DNA from: Nitrospira sp. | Lineage (GTDB): Bacteria; UBA9089; CG2-30-40-21; SBAY01 | Length of the DNA: 13,046 nt | Assembly (NCBI GenBank): GCA_005239945.1 | Contig: SBAY01000101.1 | Coordinates: forward strand, 1-13,046 | Direction: 5' to 3' | Shown: piece after piece, positions 6,301-13,046 of the stretch | Position numbering within the stretch: the first letter of the stretch is position 1 | Layout: each line of letters opens with the position of its first letter | The notes under the pieces: model-generated | Told to the model about the DNA's origin: nothing | The model's database searches: none | What the model saw: only the letters and a program-made list of their open reading frames with translations | Program-made: the position numbers and the translations under genes

Positions 6301-7319
6301 GGTGCTATATACTCCTTTAATCCTGCATTTCTTATCTTCTTTACTCCCTTTCCAATTTCCTCCTCACTTAGCAATTTAGCCTTATATTCTGCCACAAATA
6401 TCTTATTCTCCAAATCCCCCAGGGCATAGTGTGCCTCTTCCTTACCTTTATACTCACAGACAATCAAGCCTACTGGTGATTTTTCAAAGGGATACATTTT
6501 ATTTTCTCGGTAGTAGTTGAGGTATTTGTTCATCTGCCCAACATATTCACTTTTGAATCTGCCAATCTTTAAGTCCACTAAAATAATACAGGGAATCCCT
6601 CGATGATAAAACTCAAGGTCAATGGTATGAGACTCATGGTCAATTATAATCTTACGCTGGCGACCTGCCAGAGAAAAGTCAAAACCAAATTCCAGAAGCA
6701 ACCTTTCTACATTAATCAACAACCCTTCTTCTAATTGCTTCTCGCTATGGCCATTCTTAAGCTGGAGGAAGTCAAAATTATAGGTTTCTTTAAAGACTTG
6801 CTCAGGGAGGATAGGTGCCAAGGGGAAAGAAATGGTTGTAGTAATTTCTTTCTCTTTTAGGGTTCGTTGATAAAGATTCCCTTTAATCTGTTTCTTTAAT
6901 TGTCGAACACTCCAATTGCTTTGAATAGTTTGAAACTCGTAAAACCGACGCTCTTGGTCGTCACCAATGGTAATTAAAACGGTATAGTGAGTCCAACTTA
7001 ATTGTGACATCAGCGATGTCACAATTGGATAGGTTTTATAAAACTGCACCATCCGATAGATGTCCCTCTTCTGAAATCCTAAGTCAGTGGATAATCTTTC
7101 AATAATTTTTTCTCCGTAATCAGCTCTTTCTTTATGTTCCAACTCCCCTCTTGCAATCCGTTCTCCTACTTGCCAATATGTCTGAACCCGCAGATTATCA
7201 ACTACCTTGTAAGCTTGCCATGTAGCTTTTTCAAGCAGACTCCGAATATCCCTTAAGATTTCATTGTAGCCTTCTATGGTTCTTAGTTGATTCTTAGTTG
7301 TTATTAACTCCTTTGCCAC
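6237..7319 (-). CDS. DUF1016/YhcG-family PDDEXK nuclease
   Basis: This 360-aa protein has the two-domain form of the family. The DUF1016 N-terminal helical domain (about 15-155) carries TYWQVGERI at 47-55, YGEKIIERLSTDLG at 68-81 and SQLSWTHY at 105-112. The C-terminal PDDEXK nuclease domain (about 195-335) shows Glu210 in LLEFGFDF, GRQRKI at 219-224, Asp234 in IDLEFYHR, DLK at 249-251 and GQMNKYL at 261-267. The usual ExK is DxK here, a conservative change. The GTG start at 7319 has GGAG seven bases upstream; an overlapping ATG one base earlier is out of frame. Related proteins act on DNA and occur near restriction and mobile loci; the physiological role is poorly defined. The last about 20 residues (PISQKFSSEV... 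to the stop) come from the palindromic element and are probably not ancestral. Confidence 0.9.
   Translation of the reverse strand: MAKELITTKNQLRTIEGYNEILRDIRSLLEKATWQAYKVVDNLRVQTYWQVGERIARGELEHKERADYGEKIIERLSTDLGFQKRDIYRMVQFYKTYPIVTSLMSQLSWTHYTVLITIGDDQERRFYEFQTIQSNWSVRQLKKQIKGNLYQRTLKEKEITTTISFPLAPILPEQVFKETYNFDFLQLKNGHSEKQLEEGLLINVERLLLEFGFDFSLAGRQRKIIIDHESHTIDLEFYHRGIPCIILVDLKIGRFKSEYVGQMNKYLNYYRENKMYPFEKSPVGLIVCEYKGKEEAHYALGDLENKIFVAEYKAKLLSEEEIGKGVKKIRNAGLKEYIAPISQKFSSEVSRTKELEASTC
7000..7026. repeat. Perfect 11-bp palindrome inside the nuclease gene
   Basis: aattgtgacat (7000-7010) and atgtcacaatt (7016-7026) are perfect inverted copies around a five-base centre. They lie in codons for IVTSLMSQLSW, part of the conserved SQLSW motif of the family, so the coding sense is intact. 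It could be a protein-binding site or simply a chance hairpin in the mRNA. Confidence 0.6.
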
Positions 7320-7403
7320 ATCTCTTCTCCTTTATCTTTTGCTCAATTACTACTGCTAACCTGGAATAACGGCGGAAAAGCGAACTTTTGGGGTTAGATG
7401 AAC

Positions 7404-7660
7404 AATGCTTACCGAATCACCGATAACCGTAACCGTTCAGGGTGTAACAAAGGGGAAATGGAGAATGTTGGAGAAAAGGAGAAAATCTTCTTGTTTTAGC
7501 AAGAGAATTATCTACCTGGAAATGTCATTGACAAACTCAGGAAGCTTTCTACTGCCTGAGTGTCCTAACCCTCCCCTTTCTCTCCATTTCCCCATTTCTC
7601 CTTGCTTACACCTGAACGCTTACCGATAACCGATTATTTTTCCTTACTCGATTATTTGCT
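7404..7660. repeat. Imperfect long inverted repeat in the fapA-nuclease gap
   Basis: The gap of about 340 bases between the two genes holds no supported gene. Its two ends are imperfect inverted copies: about 7426-7465 (cgttcagggtgtaacaaagg core) against about 7577-7624 read backwards (cgttcaggtgtaagcaagg core), followed by purine-rich ggggaaatggaga modules. Short motifs of the type CGGTTATCGGTAAGC recur at 7404-7435, 7618-7632 and 7655-7672, the last within the 3' end of fapA. Between the arms is a smaller hairpin (actcagg at 7535-7541, cctgagt at 7555-7561). Plus-strand frame 7405-7629 is open but is made of these repeats and has no homology signal or ribosome-binding site. It is probably a miniature repeat element of a genome-wide family. 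Confidence 0.6.
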
Positions 7661-9744
7661 TACCGCTTACCGGATTTAAATATCCGTAATTTTTTCTTAG
7701 GCACCTTTACCTTTGATTTATTAGCCACAACTGTTTCACCTATGACGCCTTTTCCCATGCGTACCACTATTTTAAACCTTGAGGAATCTAATGGTGATAA
7801 TTCTTCGATGGTGGCTTCGATAATGCCACCAGATTTAAGTTCGACCAAATCCCGAACCGCCTTTAATTCATTTTTATCTAAAAATTTGGCATAAACCTTA
7901 TCCCCTGATTTTAACCTTTCTAATTTGGTGCCGGTAACTGTATCAGAAATAAGTCTAATTTTAACCTTAGTTCTTTGACTTTCTAATTCTTCGATTTGCT
8001 GGTTTTTTGATTCTTCGGTTAGTTCCTCAGTTTTTTGTTTTATGGGAGCAACTGGCGGTATTTTAGAAATAGAAGGTTTCTCTTTTGGGGTAAAAATAAG
8101 TCTTCCTTTGGGAAGTTCTTCTTTAACTATTCGTATGCCTTTGGGTTCTTCATAATGATCAATCTTGATTGTCTGGGCTAAAGCCGTAAATGTTACAAAT
8201 CTATACTCACTTTCTAAGAGCATACTGACCGATCTGATGGAAATTTTTACCTCTGGATAAACAACCCGGTAGGCGCAGATTTTACCTTCTTTTGCCTGAT
8301 GTATCTCTGTCTCTAATAGGGGTAGTGCCATAGTCATCGTGTATAATTTTTCTTTTAATGTATTTTTGGCTTGAATATGTTGGAGAAGGAGTTTTTCTTT
8401 ATCCTCAGGGAATTTATTCCCCAATTTTTCTTTTAAATCAAGTAAATATTTTATTCCTTGTTCTACCCCTTTAATCTTTTCTTCATCCTCTACCAATTCA
8501 TCTTTTAATTTTTGGAGTTCTTCGCGAAGCAAAGGTAACGACCCTGTTTCTACAATAGTTGGTGTTCCGGCAACAGAACCAATCACCTTAGCATTTATTT
8601 CTTCACCAGCCCGCAGCCTACCACCCAAAATAACCCCTATTTTACCCTGGACAATAATCCTTTTCTTGGCATCTACCGTAGAATGTCGGATAGATTCATT
8701 AATAATTACATCCTCCCCGGCTTCCAAAATCCCATGTTCTACAAAATTAGCATAGATATTTTTTTTGGCACAAACCCTGCCTTCATCCTTCCCAATAATG
8801 CCGCCACCAACAATGATATTACCTTCAGCATAGACATAAGATTTTTCGATACAACCGCCTACTTCGATATTTCCTCCTGATTTAACCCGAAAACCATCTA
8901 AAATACTGCCGGCAATAGTAATTGAGCCAGGGAAATCAATATTTCCTACTGAATAATCCACATCACCCCGGACAGTAAAAACAGTTTCTATATTTATTTT
9001 ATTCTCGTGAAAAACTACCTGACCATCAATCCCGGCTAAAAGTTTGAGTCCATCTTCAGAAACAGCTGTATTTTTGCCAACCGGTAAATGTATATCCTGT
9101 CCATTTTTAGTATAAATTTCCTTTCCGGTAACCGTCATCCCCGGGATGCCAATAGTAGCCGGTGTTTTAGTTACCAATACCTGTCCTACACTAACCACAG
9201 TTATTAAACCTAATTCTTTGAAATCTACCCTTCCATCTTCTTTTTCTTTAAGGTGAATTTCCTTGACTTTATTAAAATGGTATTCTAATCTGGCATCCTC
9301 ACCAGGAATAGGTGGAGTTGACTGGGCAATTAGTGTTGGTTTACCAAATTCCTGATGCTCAAGCAAATAATTAATCAATTCGTGATTGACTCCATGAAAA
9401 ATATCCTTTCGTCTTAATTCTTGTTCTATTTCATGAATATCCACAGGTTGATTAATAGTCAGGTAAGCCTTGCTTTCATCATTGGTAATTTCTGCTAGGA
9501 CCCGATTGACTTTAGGTTGTGTTTCGAGCTCTCCAATTTTGACATCAGTTCCATTGGCATCGCTCACTACCTGACTTATAAGGTGAATATCTACACTTGC
9601 ATCATTCCATTGATTAATAGCAGATAAAACATGGTCTAATTCTATGCTCTTTCCTTTACCAAGTGGAGGATGAACGGTCAAGAAAATATCATAACCTCTA
9701 ACCTCGAGCTTAAAATATCCATCTACATCCCAGGATTGTTGCAT
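7660..9744 (-). CDS. FapA (DUF342) family protein with C-terminal extension
   Basis: The 694-aa product belongs to the FapA/DUF342 family, named from a Vibrio flagellar assembly factor but widespread and mostly uncharacterised. The N-terminal domain (1-175) contains the PPLGKG turn near 26-31 and the IPGEDARLEYHF segment at 146-157. The beta-solenoid core (180-395) has VGQVLVTKTPATIGIPGMTVTG and repeated G-x-I/V turns (GNIEVGG, GNIIVGGG, AGEDVIINESIRHS). A coiled coil follows (about 405-470), then a conserved beta region to about 570. The last 125 residues, after a K/E/P-rich linker, form an additional basic beta-type module ending in KVKVPKKKLRIFKSGKR. GGAGG lies 10 bases before the ATG, directly after a strong promoter. 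No flagellar genes are in view, so a flagellar role should not be assumed. Confidence 0.88.
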   Translation of the reverse strand: MQQSWDVDGYFKLEVRGYDIFLTVHPPLGKGKSIELDHVLSAINQWNDASVDIHLISQVVSDANGTDVKIGELETQPKVNRVLAEITNDESKAYLTINQPVDIHEIEQELRRKDIFHGVNHELINYLLEHQEFGKPTLIAQSTPPIPGEDARLEYHFNKVKEIHLKEKEDGRVDFKELGLITVVSVGQVLVTKTPATIGIPGMTVTGKEIYTKNGQDIHLPVGKNTAVSEDGLKLLAGIDGQVVFHENKINIETVFTVRGDVDYSVGNIDFPGSITIAGSILDGFRVKSGGNIEVGGCIEKSYVYAEGNIIVGGGIIGKDEGRVCAKKNIYANFVEHGILEAGEDVIINESIRHSTVDAKKRIIVQGKIGVILGGRLRAGEEINAKVIGSVAGTPTIVETGSLPLLREELQKLKDELVEDEEKIKGVEQGIKYLLDLKEKLGNKFPEDKEKLLLQHIQAKNTLKEKLYTMTMALPLLETEIHQAKEGKICAYRVVYPEVKISIRSVSMLLESEYRFVTFTALAQTIKIDHYEEPKGIRIVKEELPKGRLIFTPKEKPSISKIPPVAPIKQKTEELTEESKNQQIEELESQRTKVKIRLISDTVTGTKLERLKSGDKVYAKFLDKNELKAVRDLVELKSGGIIEATIEELSPLDSSRFKIVVRMGKGVIGETVVANKSKVKVPKKKLRIFKSGKR

Positions 9745-9765
9745 GAATAGAAAACCTCCATCTAA

Positions 9766-9794
9766 AATATAACACTTTTAGCCTTAAATGTCAA
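9766..9794 (-). promoter_or_regulatory. Sigma70-type promoter of the fapA-like gene
   Basis: On the minus strand TTGACA (9794-9789), a 17-bp spacer and TATATT (9771-9766) with an extended -10 TG (tgTTATATT). Expected start of transcription is near 9759, just before the GGAGG, giving a 5' leader of about 15 bases. Confidence 0.85.
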
Positions 9795-9853
9795 GACCTT
9801 TCTTTAGAAATTCCCCAACTTTTAAGATTACCAAAGTGGCAAGAAAAGATATG

Positions 9854-9927
9854 CCACAAAATCACCAAAACACAAAATTTCACAAAAGGAAATTTTAGTG
9901 AAATTTAATGCCTTTGTGTTTTTGTGG
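9854..9927. repeat. Imperfect inverted repeat between the divergent promoters
   Basis: The 30-base arms 9854-9883 (ccacaaaatcaccaaaacac...) and 9898-9927 (...cctttgtgtttttgtgg) are inverted, imperfect copies with a 14-base centre; the innermost part aaatttcac/gtgaaattt is perfect. The element lies in the 184-base space between the two outward-facing promoters, which otherwise holds no gene. It may be a small repeat element of a family built on CACAAA units, or a shared regulatory site. Confidence 0.6.
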
Positions 9928-9978
9928 TTAAACTTTTCCAAAAATGCTATTTCCCGAATGCCTCTATAAGATTTTTTA

Positions 9979-10007
9979 TTGACAAAGGGGTGAATAAATG
10001 ATATATT
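9979..10007 (+). promoter_or_regulatory. Sigma70-type promoter of sepS, predicting a leaderless mRNA
   Basis: TTGACA (9979-9984), a 17-bp spacer and TATATT (10002-10007) with an extended -10 (TGaTATATT, TG at 9999-10000). The predicted transcription start is about 10013-10015, while the homology-supported ATG is at 10018, leaving a leader of only about 3-5 bases. The only purine-rich site (ggggtg, 9987-9992) lies upstream of the start of transcription and cannot serve as a ribosome-binding site on this transcript. Confidence 0.8.
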
Positions 10008-10017
10008 GATAGATAAG

Positions 10018-11604
10018 ATGGAATATAATATAAAGGAAATCAAAGAAAAGGCTAAAAGGGATTTTGAAGGGATATGGATAGAGAGTTCAAAGTCGGTTAC
10101 GATGAGTGGGCGAGCGATGTTTTTTGAAGAAAAGGTGCGAGGGAAAGAACATCCAGTCATTGCCCTTAATTTAAAATTCCGCGAGGTATTTTTAAAACTT
10201 GGCCTGGATGAAATAATAAATCCAGCCATAATCGAGGAAGGCGAGGTCTATCGTCAATATGGACCAGAGGCACCTATAATTTTAGACAGGATATTTTACT
10301 TAGCCGGATTACCAAGACCTGATATTGGTGTGAGTAAGGCTAAGATTGAGGAAATCAAGAAGATTGTTCCGGGATTCAAAAAACAGGAAATTTTAGAGGA
10401 GGTTCTGCGGGCTTTTAAAAAAGGGAGCATAGAAGGTGATGATTTTATTGAGGAATTAGTCAAATGCCTTGAGATTAAGGAAGAGGAGGCTACCTTGATT
10501 ATTGAGAGGGTATTTCCGGAATTCAAGGAGTTGAAACCGATTCCTACTAAACTTACTTTACGCTCACATATGACGGCGGCCTGGTTTAATTATTTAAGTA
10601 AGGTGCAAGATAGAATTCCGGTAAAACTTTTTTCTATTGGCTCACGATTCAGGCGGGAACAACGGCTTGACCCATATCATTTATACGAAAGCACCTCTGC
10701 CTCTGTAGTCATTATGAATGATGAAATTACCTTAGAAGATGGTATGGAATTTACTAAAAAGGTAATGACTGCCCTTGACTTCAGCCATGTAGAATTTGTT
10801 AAAAAGAAGGTAACCAGCAAATATTATACGCCGGAAACAGAATATGAGGTTTATTCGCAGATAGGAGGGGCAAGGATTGAAGTTGCTAATATTGGATTTT
10901 ACTCCCCGGTTGCCTTAGCTAATTATGATATTAGATACCCTGTATTTAACTTAGGTTTTGGGGTAGAAAGATTGGCTATGTTGACAGAAAAAGCATCGGA
11001 TATCAGGACATTAGTCTATGGTCAGGTGTTTGCTAAGACAGAATTAACCGATGAAGATATAGCCAAAGAATTGATATTAGAGAAATTCACGGCTACTACG
11101 GAGTGGAAAAATTTAGCCCAATCCTTAATTGAAACCGCCCTGGCACATAAAGATGATATTGGACCAATAGAAATTTTAGTCTATGAAGATGAGAAGATGA
11201 AGGTGTGGATATATAATTGGGATACAGCAAAACCAATGCTTTCCTTTGCCGCTCTTAATGAAATTTACGTTTATGACGGTAATATCATTGGGTTGCCAAA
11301 GAATTTGGGAAAGGGTAAATTTACTGATTTAGCTAAATTGGCTAAGGAAAAAGGGATTAATACCCATTTAATCTATTTAAATAATATTGTCTATGGGTTT
11401 GTAGCCAGATTAGAAGAGGCGATTAAAAATAGGATAATTACCAACGGGATGAATATCATTGATGAACGATACAAAATGGCTAAACGACCTAGTGATATTA
11501 ATCTTTTTATCCCTGATTTTGTAATGCGATATATTACAGATAATAACAAAAAGATAGAGGTAGGGGGGCCGTTATTTTTTGGTTTAACGGCTTCATTTAA
11601 ATAA
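10018..11604 (+). CDS. sepS: O-phosphoseryl-tRNA(Cys) synthetase (SepRS)
   Basis: SepRS is a class II synthetase that charges tRNA(Cys) with O-phosphoserine, which SepCysS then converts to cysteine. The 528-aa length matches archaeal SepRS (about 530-540). Aligned from memory with the Methanocaldococcus protein, it matches collinearly from residue 1 (NIKEIKEKAKRDFEGIW) through INPAIIEEGEVYRQYGPEA (68-86), YLAGLPRPDIG (94-104), LTLRSHMT (179-186), motif 2 FRREQR (211-216), SAS (227-229), SKYYTPETEYEVY (267-279), motif 3 NLGFGVERLAM (311-321) and C-terminal NEIYVYDGNIIG (414-425). His184, Thr186 and the two SAS serines correspond to the region that recognises phosphoserine in archaeal structures. 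The ATG at 10018 is chosen over TTG 10006 because homology starts there and the promoter -10 covers the TTG. SepCysS is not in the window. Confidence 0.95.
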   Translation: MEYNIKEIKEKAKRDFEGIWIESSKSVTMSGRAMFFEEKVRGKEHPVIALNLKFREVFLKLGLDEIINPAIIEEGEVYRQYGPEAPIILDRIFYLAGLPRPDIGVSKAKIEEIKKIVPGFKKQEILEEVLRAFKKGSIEGDDFIEELVKCLEIKEEEATLIIERVFPEFKELKPIPTKLTLRSHMTAAWFNYLSKVQDRIPVKLFSIGSRFRREQRLDPYHLYESTSASVVIMNDEITLEDGMEFTKKVMTALDFSHVEFVKKKVTSKYYTPETEYEVYSQIGGARIEVANIGFYSPVALANYDIRYPVFNLGFGVERLAMLTEKASDIRTLVYGQVFAKTELTDEDIAKELILEKFTATTEWKNLAQSLIETALAHKDDIGPIEILVYEDEKMKVWIYNWDTAKPMLSFAALNEIYVYDGNIIGLPKNLGKGKFTDLAKLAKEKGINTHLIYLNNIVYGFVARLEEAIKNRIITNGMNIIDERYKMAKRPSDINLFIPDFVMRYITDNNKKIEVGGPLFFGLTASFK

Positions 11605-11610
11605 AGAAAA

Positions 11611-11666
11611 GAGGAGAGATGTTTATAAAAATATTAGAATATAATGACTTGCGAATTAATCCTTAA
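11611..11666 (+). promoter_or_regulatory. Ribosome-binding site with a short overlapping ORF before the amidohydrolase
   Basis: gaggag (11611-11616) is followed after two bases by ATG 11619, opening a 15-codon frame MFIKILEYNDLRINP that ends in TAA at 11664-11666, 23 bases inside the amidohydrolase gene in another frame. The ATG of the amidohydrolase (11644) itself has no ribosome-binding site at normal distance. Translational coupling through the short frame is possible; a chance arrangement is also possible. Confidence 0.35.
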
Positions 11667-12882
11667 AGCAGATTATATATTACCTATGATAATTCCACCG
11701 ATTAAAAATGGGTTGATTTATGTTAAAAATGGAATAATTGTTCAATGTGATGAAGCCTCAAAAATTCCATGCATAGATAAAAATATGGTGGAATTAAAAA
11801 ATGTATGCCTACTGCCTGGATTTGTGAATACACATACCCATCTTGAATTAACTAACCTAAAGGATAAGATTTCATACAAAGGTTCGTTTGTTCGATGGAT
11901 TCGTGATATAATTGAGGTTAAAAAAACCTGGAACGAAAAGAATTACATAGATTCTTTAAAGTCAAGTATTAAACAATTAATCACAAGTGGCACTACTACA
12001 GTAGTAGATATTACTACCAGAGGCTTATCTCCTCAAATTTTATTAGATTCTAATCTGCGATGTAGGATTTACAAGGAAATAATTGGCTTTAAATCTGAAT
12101 TAATAAGTCAAACAATAGCAGGATTAAATGAATACTTGTCAAAATTACACACTACAAATTTGATTGATTTTGGTCTTGCCCTCCATGCCCCTTATTCAGT
12201 TCATCCCCAATTATTCATAAAAGTAGCTAATTTGGCTAAAACTTATAGTCTGCCTGTGTCTATTCACATTGCCGAGTCGAAAGAGGAGTTAGAATTACTT
12301 ATGAAAGGGAGTGGTGAATTTGTAAGTTTATTAAAAGAATTAGGGATTTGGGATAAGGATTGGATTAAGCCCAAATTAACACCGATAAAATATTTAAACT
12401 CGTTAGGTATATTAAACTCAAATATGATTGGTGTGCATCTAAATTACCTTACTGATGAAGAAATAGAGATTTTGAAAGAAAAAAGGGTAGGGGTAGTTCA
12501 TTGCCCTAAAAGCCATAAATTTTTCCAACGAGAGGACTTTCCTATTCAAAAATTAATAGACAAAGGTATCATAATTGCTTTAGGTACCGATTCTTTAGCG
12601 AGTAATGATTCATTATGTATGTTAGAGGAGATGAAGGAGTTAAAAAGAAGATATAACCTAGCCCCTGATGTTATTCTTAAATTAGCTACACTAAATGGGG
12701 CAAAGGTATTAGGTCTTGATGATAAAATAGGTAGTCTACAACCAGGTAAAAAAGCCGATATAATTGGGATAAAATTGCCAGAAGAATTCATTGAATTTAA
12801 CCATAATTTATATGATTTTATTATCAAAGAAGCAAAGGATATTGTTTTTACTATGGTTGACGGGAGAATTCTTAACTTTTGA
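11644..12882 (+). CDS. Amidohydrolase, aminodeoxyfutalosine/SAH deaminase-like
   Basis: This 412-aa metal-dependent hydrolase is of the ATZ/TRZ-type amidohydrolase group. Metal and catalytic residues are visible: HTH at 64-66 in GFVNTHTHLEL, HAPYSVHP at 181-188, HIAES at 208-212 (His208, Glu211), VHLNYL (His265), HCPKSH (His286) and GTDSLASND (Asp316). The C-terminal LGSLQPGKKADIIGI is the usual returning strand of the accessory beta-sandwich. The pattern LLPGFVNTHTHLEL...SFVRWIRDII and the GSGEFVSLLKELGIW insert recall aminodeoxyfutalosine deaminase (MqnX, futalosine route to menaquinone); methylthioadenosine/S-adenosylhomocysteine deaminases are the main alternative. Start ATG 11644 fits the family N-terminus (LILKADYILPM). 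It is 39 bases after sepS and probably shares its promoter. The exact substrate cannot be read from sequence. Confidence 0.85.
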   Translation: MTCELILKADYILPMIIPPIKNGLIYVKNGIIVQCDEASKIPCIDKNMVELKNVCLLPGFVNTHTHLELTNLKDKISYKGSFVRWIRDIIEVKKTWNEKNYIDSLKSSIKQLITSGTTTVVDITTRGLSPQILLDSNLRCRIYKEIIGFKSELISQTIAGLNEYLSKLHTTNLIDFGLALHAPYSVHPQLFIKVANLAKTYSLPVSIHIAESKEELELLMKGSGEFVSLLKELGIWDKDWIKPKLTPIKYLNSLGILNSNMIGVHLNYLTDEEIEILKEKRVGVVHCPKSHKFFQREDFPIQKLIDKGIIIALGTDSLASNDSLCMLEEMKELKRRYNLAPDVILKLATLNGAKVLGLDDKIGSLQPGKKADIIGIKLPEEFIEFNHNLYDFIIKEAKDIVFTMVDGRILNF

Positions 12883-13000
12883 AGTTCCGAAGTTATAAAG
12901 TTTAGAAATTTAAAACCTTCGAATAACCTTCGTTCGGGTGCGTGTCCAATTTGTGGGTAACACTTTACTATTTGAACCAGACCGGATTTTACCCTTTATG

Positions 13001-13028
13001 TTGTGCCATATGACACATACTATATAAT
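13001..13028 (+). promoter_or_regulatory. Possible promoter at the right edge
   Basis: TTGTGC (13001-13006), a 16-bp spacer and a consensus TATAAT (13023-13028). A second perfect -35 hexamer, TTGACA (13039-13044), runs into the window edge. Either could drive a gene further right. The rest of 12883-13000 holds no gene and no clear terminator; short direct repeats such as ccttcgaataaccttcg are present. Confidence 0.35.
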
Positions 13029-13046
13029 ATAGATATTATTGACACA

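Noticed and set aside
7405..7629. Plus-strand 74-aa open frame in the fapA-nuclease gap
   Set aside because: It is built from the inverted-repeat modules, lacks a ribosome-binding site and shows no protein-like pattern.
9828..10229. Minus-strand 133-aa open frame across the divergent promoter region
   Set aside because: It overlaps the start of sepS, both promoters and an inverted repeat, and has no recognisable family features.
10018..11604. Phenylalanyl- or pyrrolysyl-tRNA synthetase
   Set aside because: Length, the N-terminal alignment, the RSHMT and SAS signatures and the C-terminal NEIYVYDGN region fit SepRS rather than these class II relatives.
1..13046. tRNA, rRNA or selenocysteine/pyrrolysine recoding signals
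   Set aside because: No cloverleaf or rRNA-like segment was recognised by eye, and TAA, TGA and gene ends behave as ordinary stops. A covariance-model search would be needed to exclude small RNAs.

Overview
The window is AT-rich bacterial DNA, most likely from an uncultivated lineage. The bacterial signs are Shine-Dalgarno sites (GGAGG/GGAG), two near-consensus sigma70-type promoters, a FapA/DUF342 protein, a YhcG-type DUF1016 nuclease, and lipoprotein- and Sec-type signal sequences. The phylum cannot be fixed from sequence alone. Intergenic gaps are filled with degenerate inverted repeats.

Layout. All genes left of about 9.75 kb are on the minus strand; all genes to the right are on the plus strand. 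Reading the minus strand from the centre outward: a 694-aa FapA (DUF342) protein (9744-7660); a repeat-rich gap; a DUF1016/PDDEXK nuclease (7319-6237) whose C-terminus runs into a nested palindrome; a helical 169-aa unknown (6120-5611); a SIR2-like protein (5561-4368); a 939-aa exported caspase-like peptidase with a seven-blade propeller made of near-identical repeats (4219-1400); and an LPP20/DUF4384 lipoprotein-like gene (1264-215) whose signal peptide is interrupted by a stop codon. On the plus strand: O-phosphoseryl-tRNA(Cys) synthetase, SepRS (10018-11604), then an amidohydrolase resembling aminodeoxyfutalosine/SAH deaminases (11644-12882).

Highlight. The 528-aa SepRS is the enzyme of the tRNA-dependent cysteine route, which is typical of methanogenic archaea and reported from only a few bacterial groups. 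It aligns with the archaeal family from the first residue, keeps class II motifs 2 and 3 and the substrate-binding signatures, and sits in a clearly bacterial context. Its promoter (TTGACA, 17 bp, extended TATATT) places transcription start only a few bases before the ATG, so the mRNA is probably leaderless. The partner enzyme SepCysS is not in the window.

Working together. The minus-strand group 7.3-0.2 kb (nuclease, unknown, SIR2, caspase, DUF4384 protein) has the gene content of an accessory or defence-type region. A joint function is inference. The caspase and DUF4384 protein are the best-supported functional pair; the 169-aa protein and SIR2 protein are probably one transcription unit.
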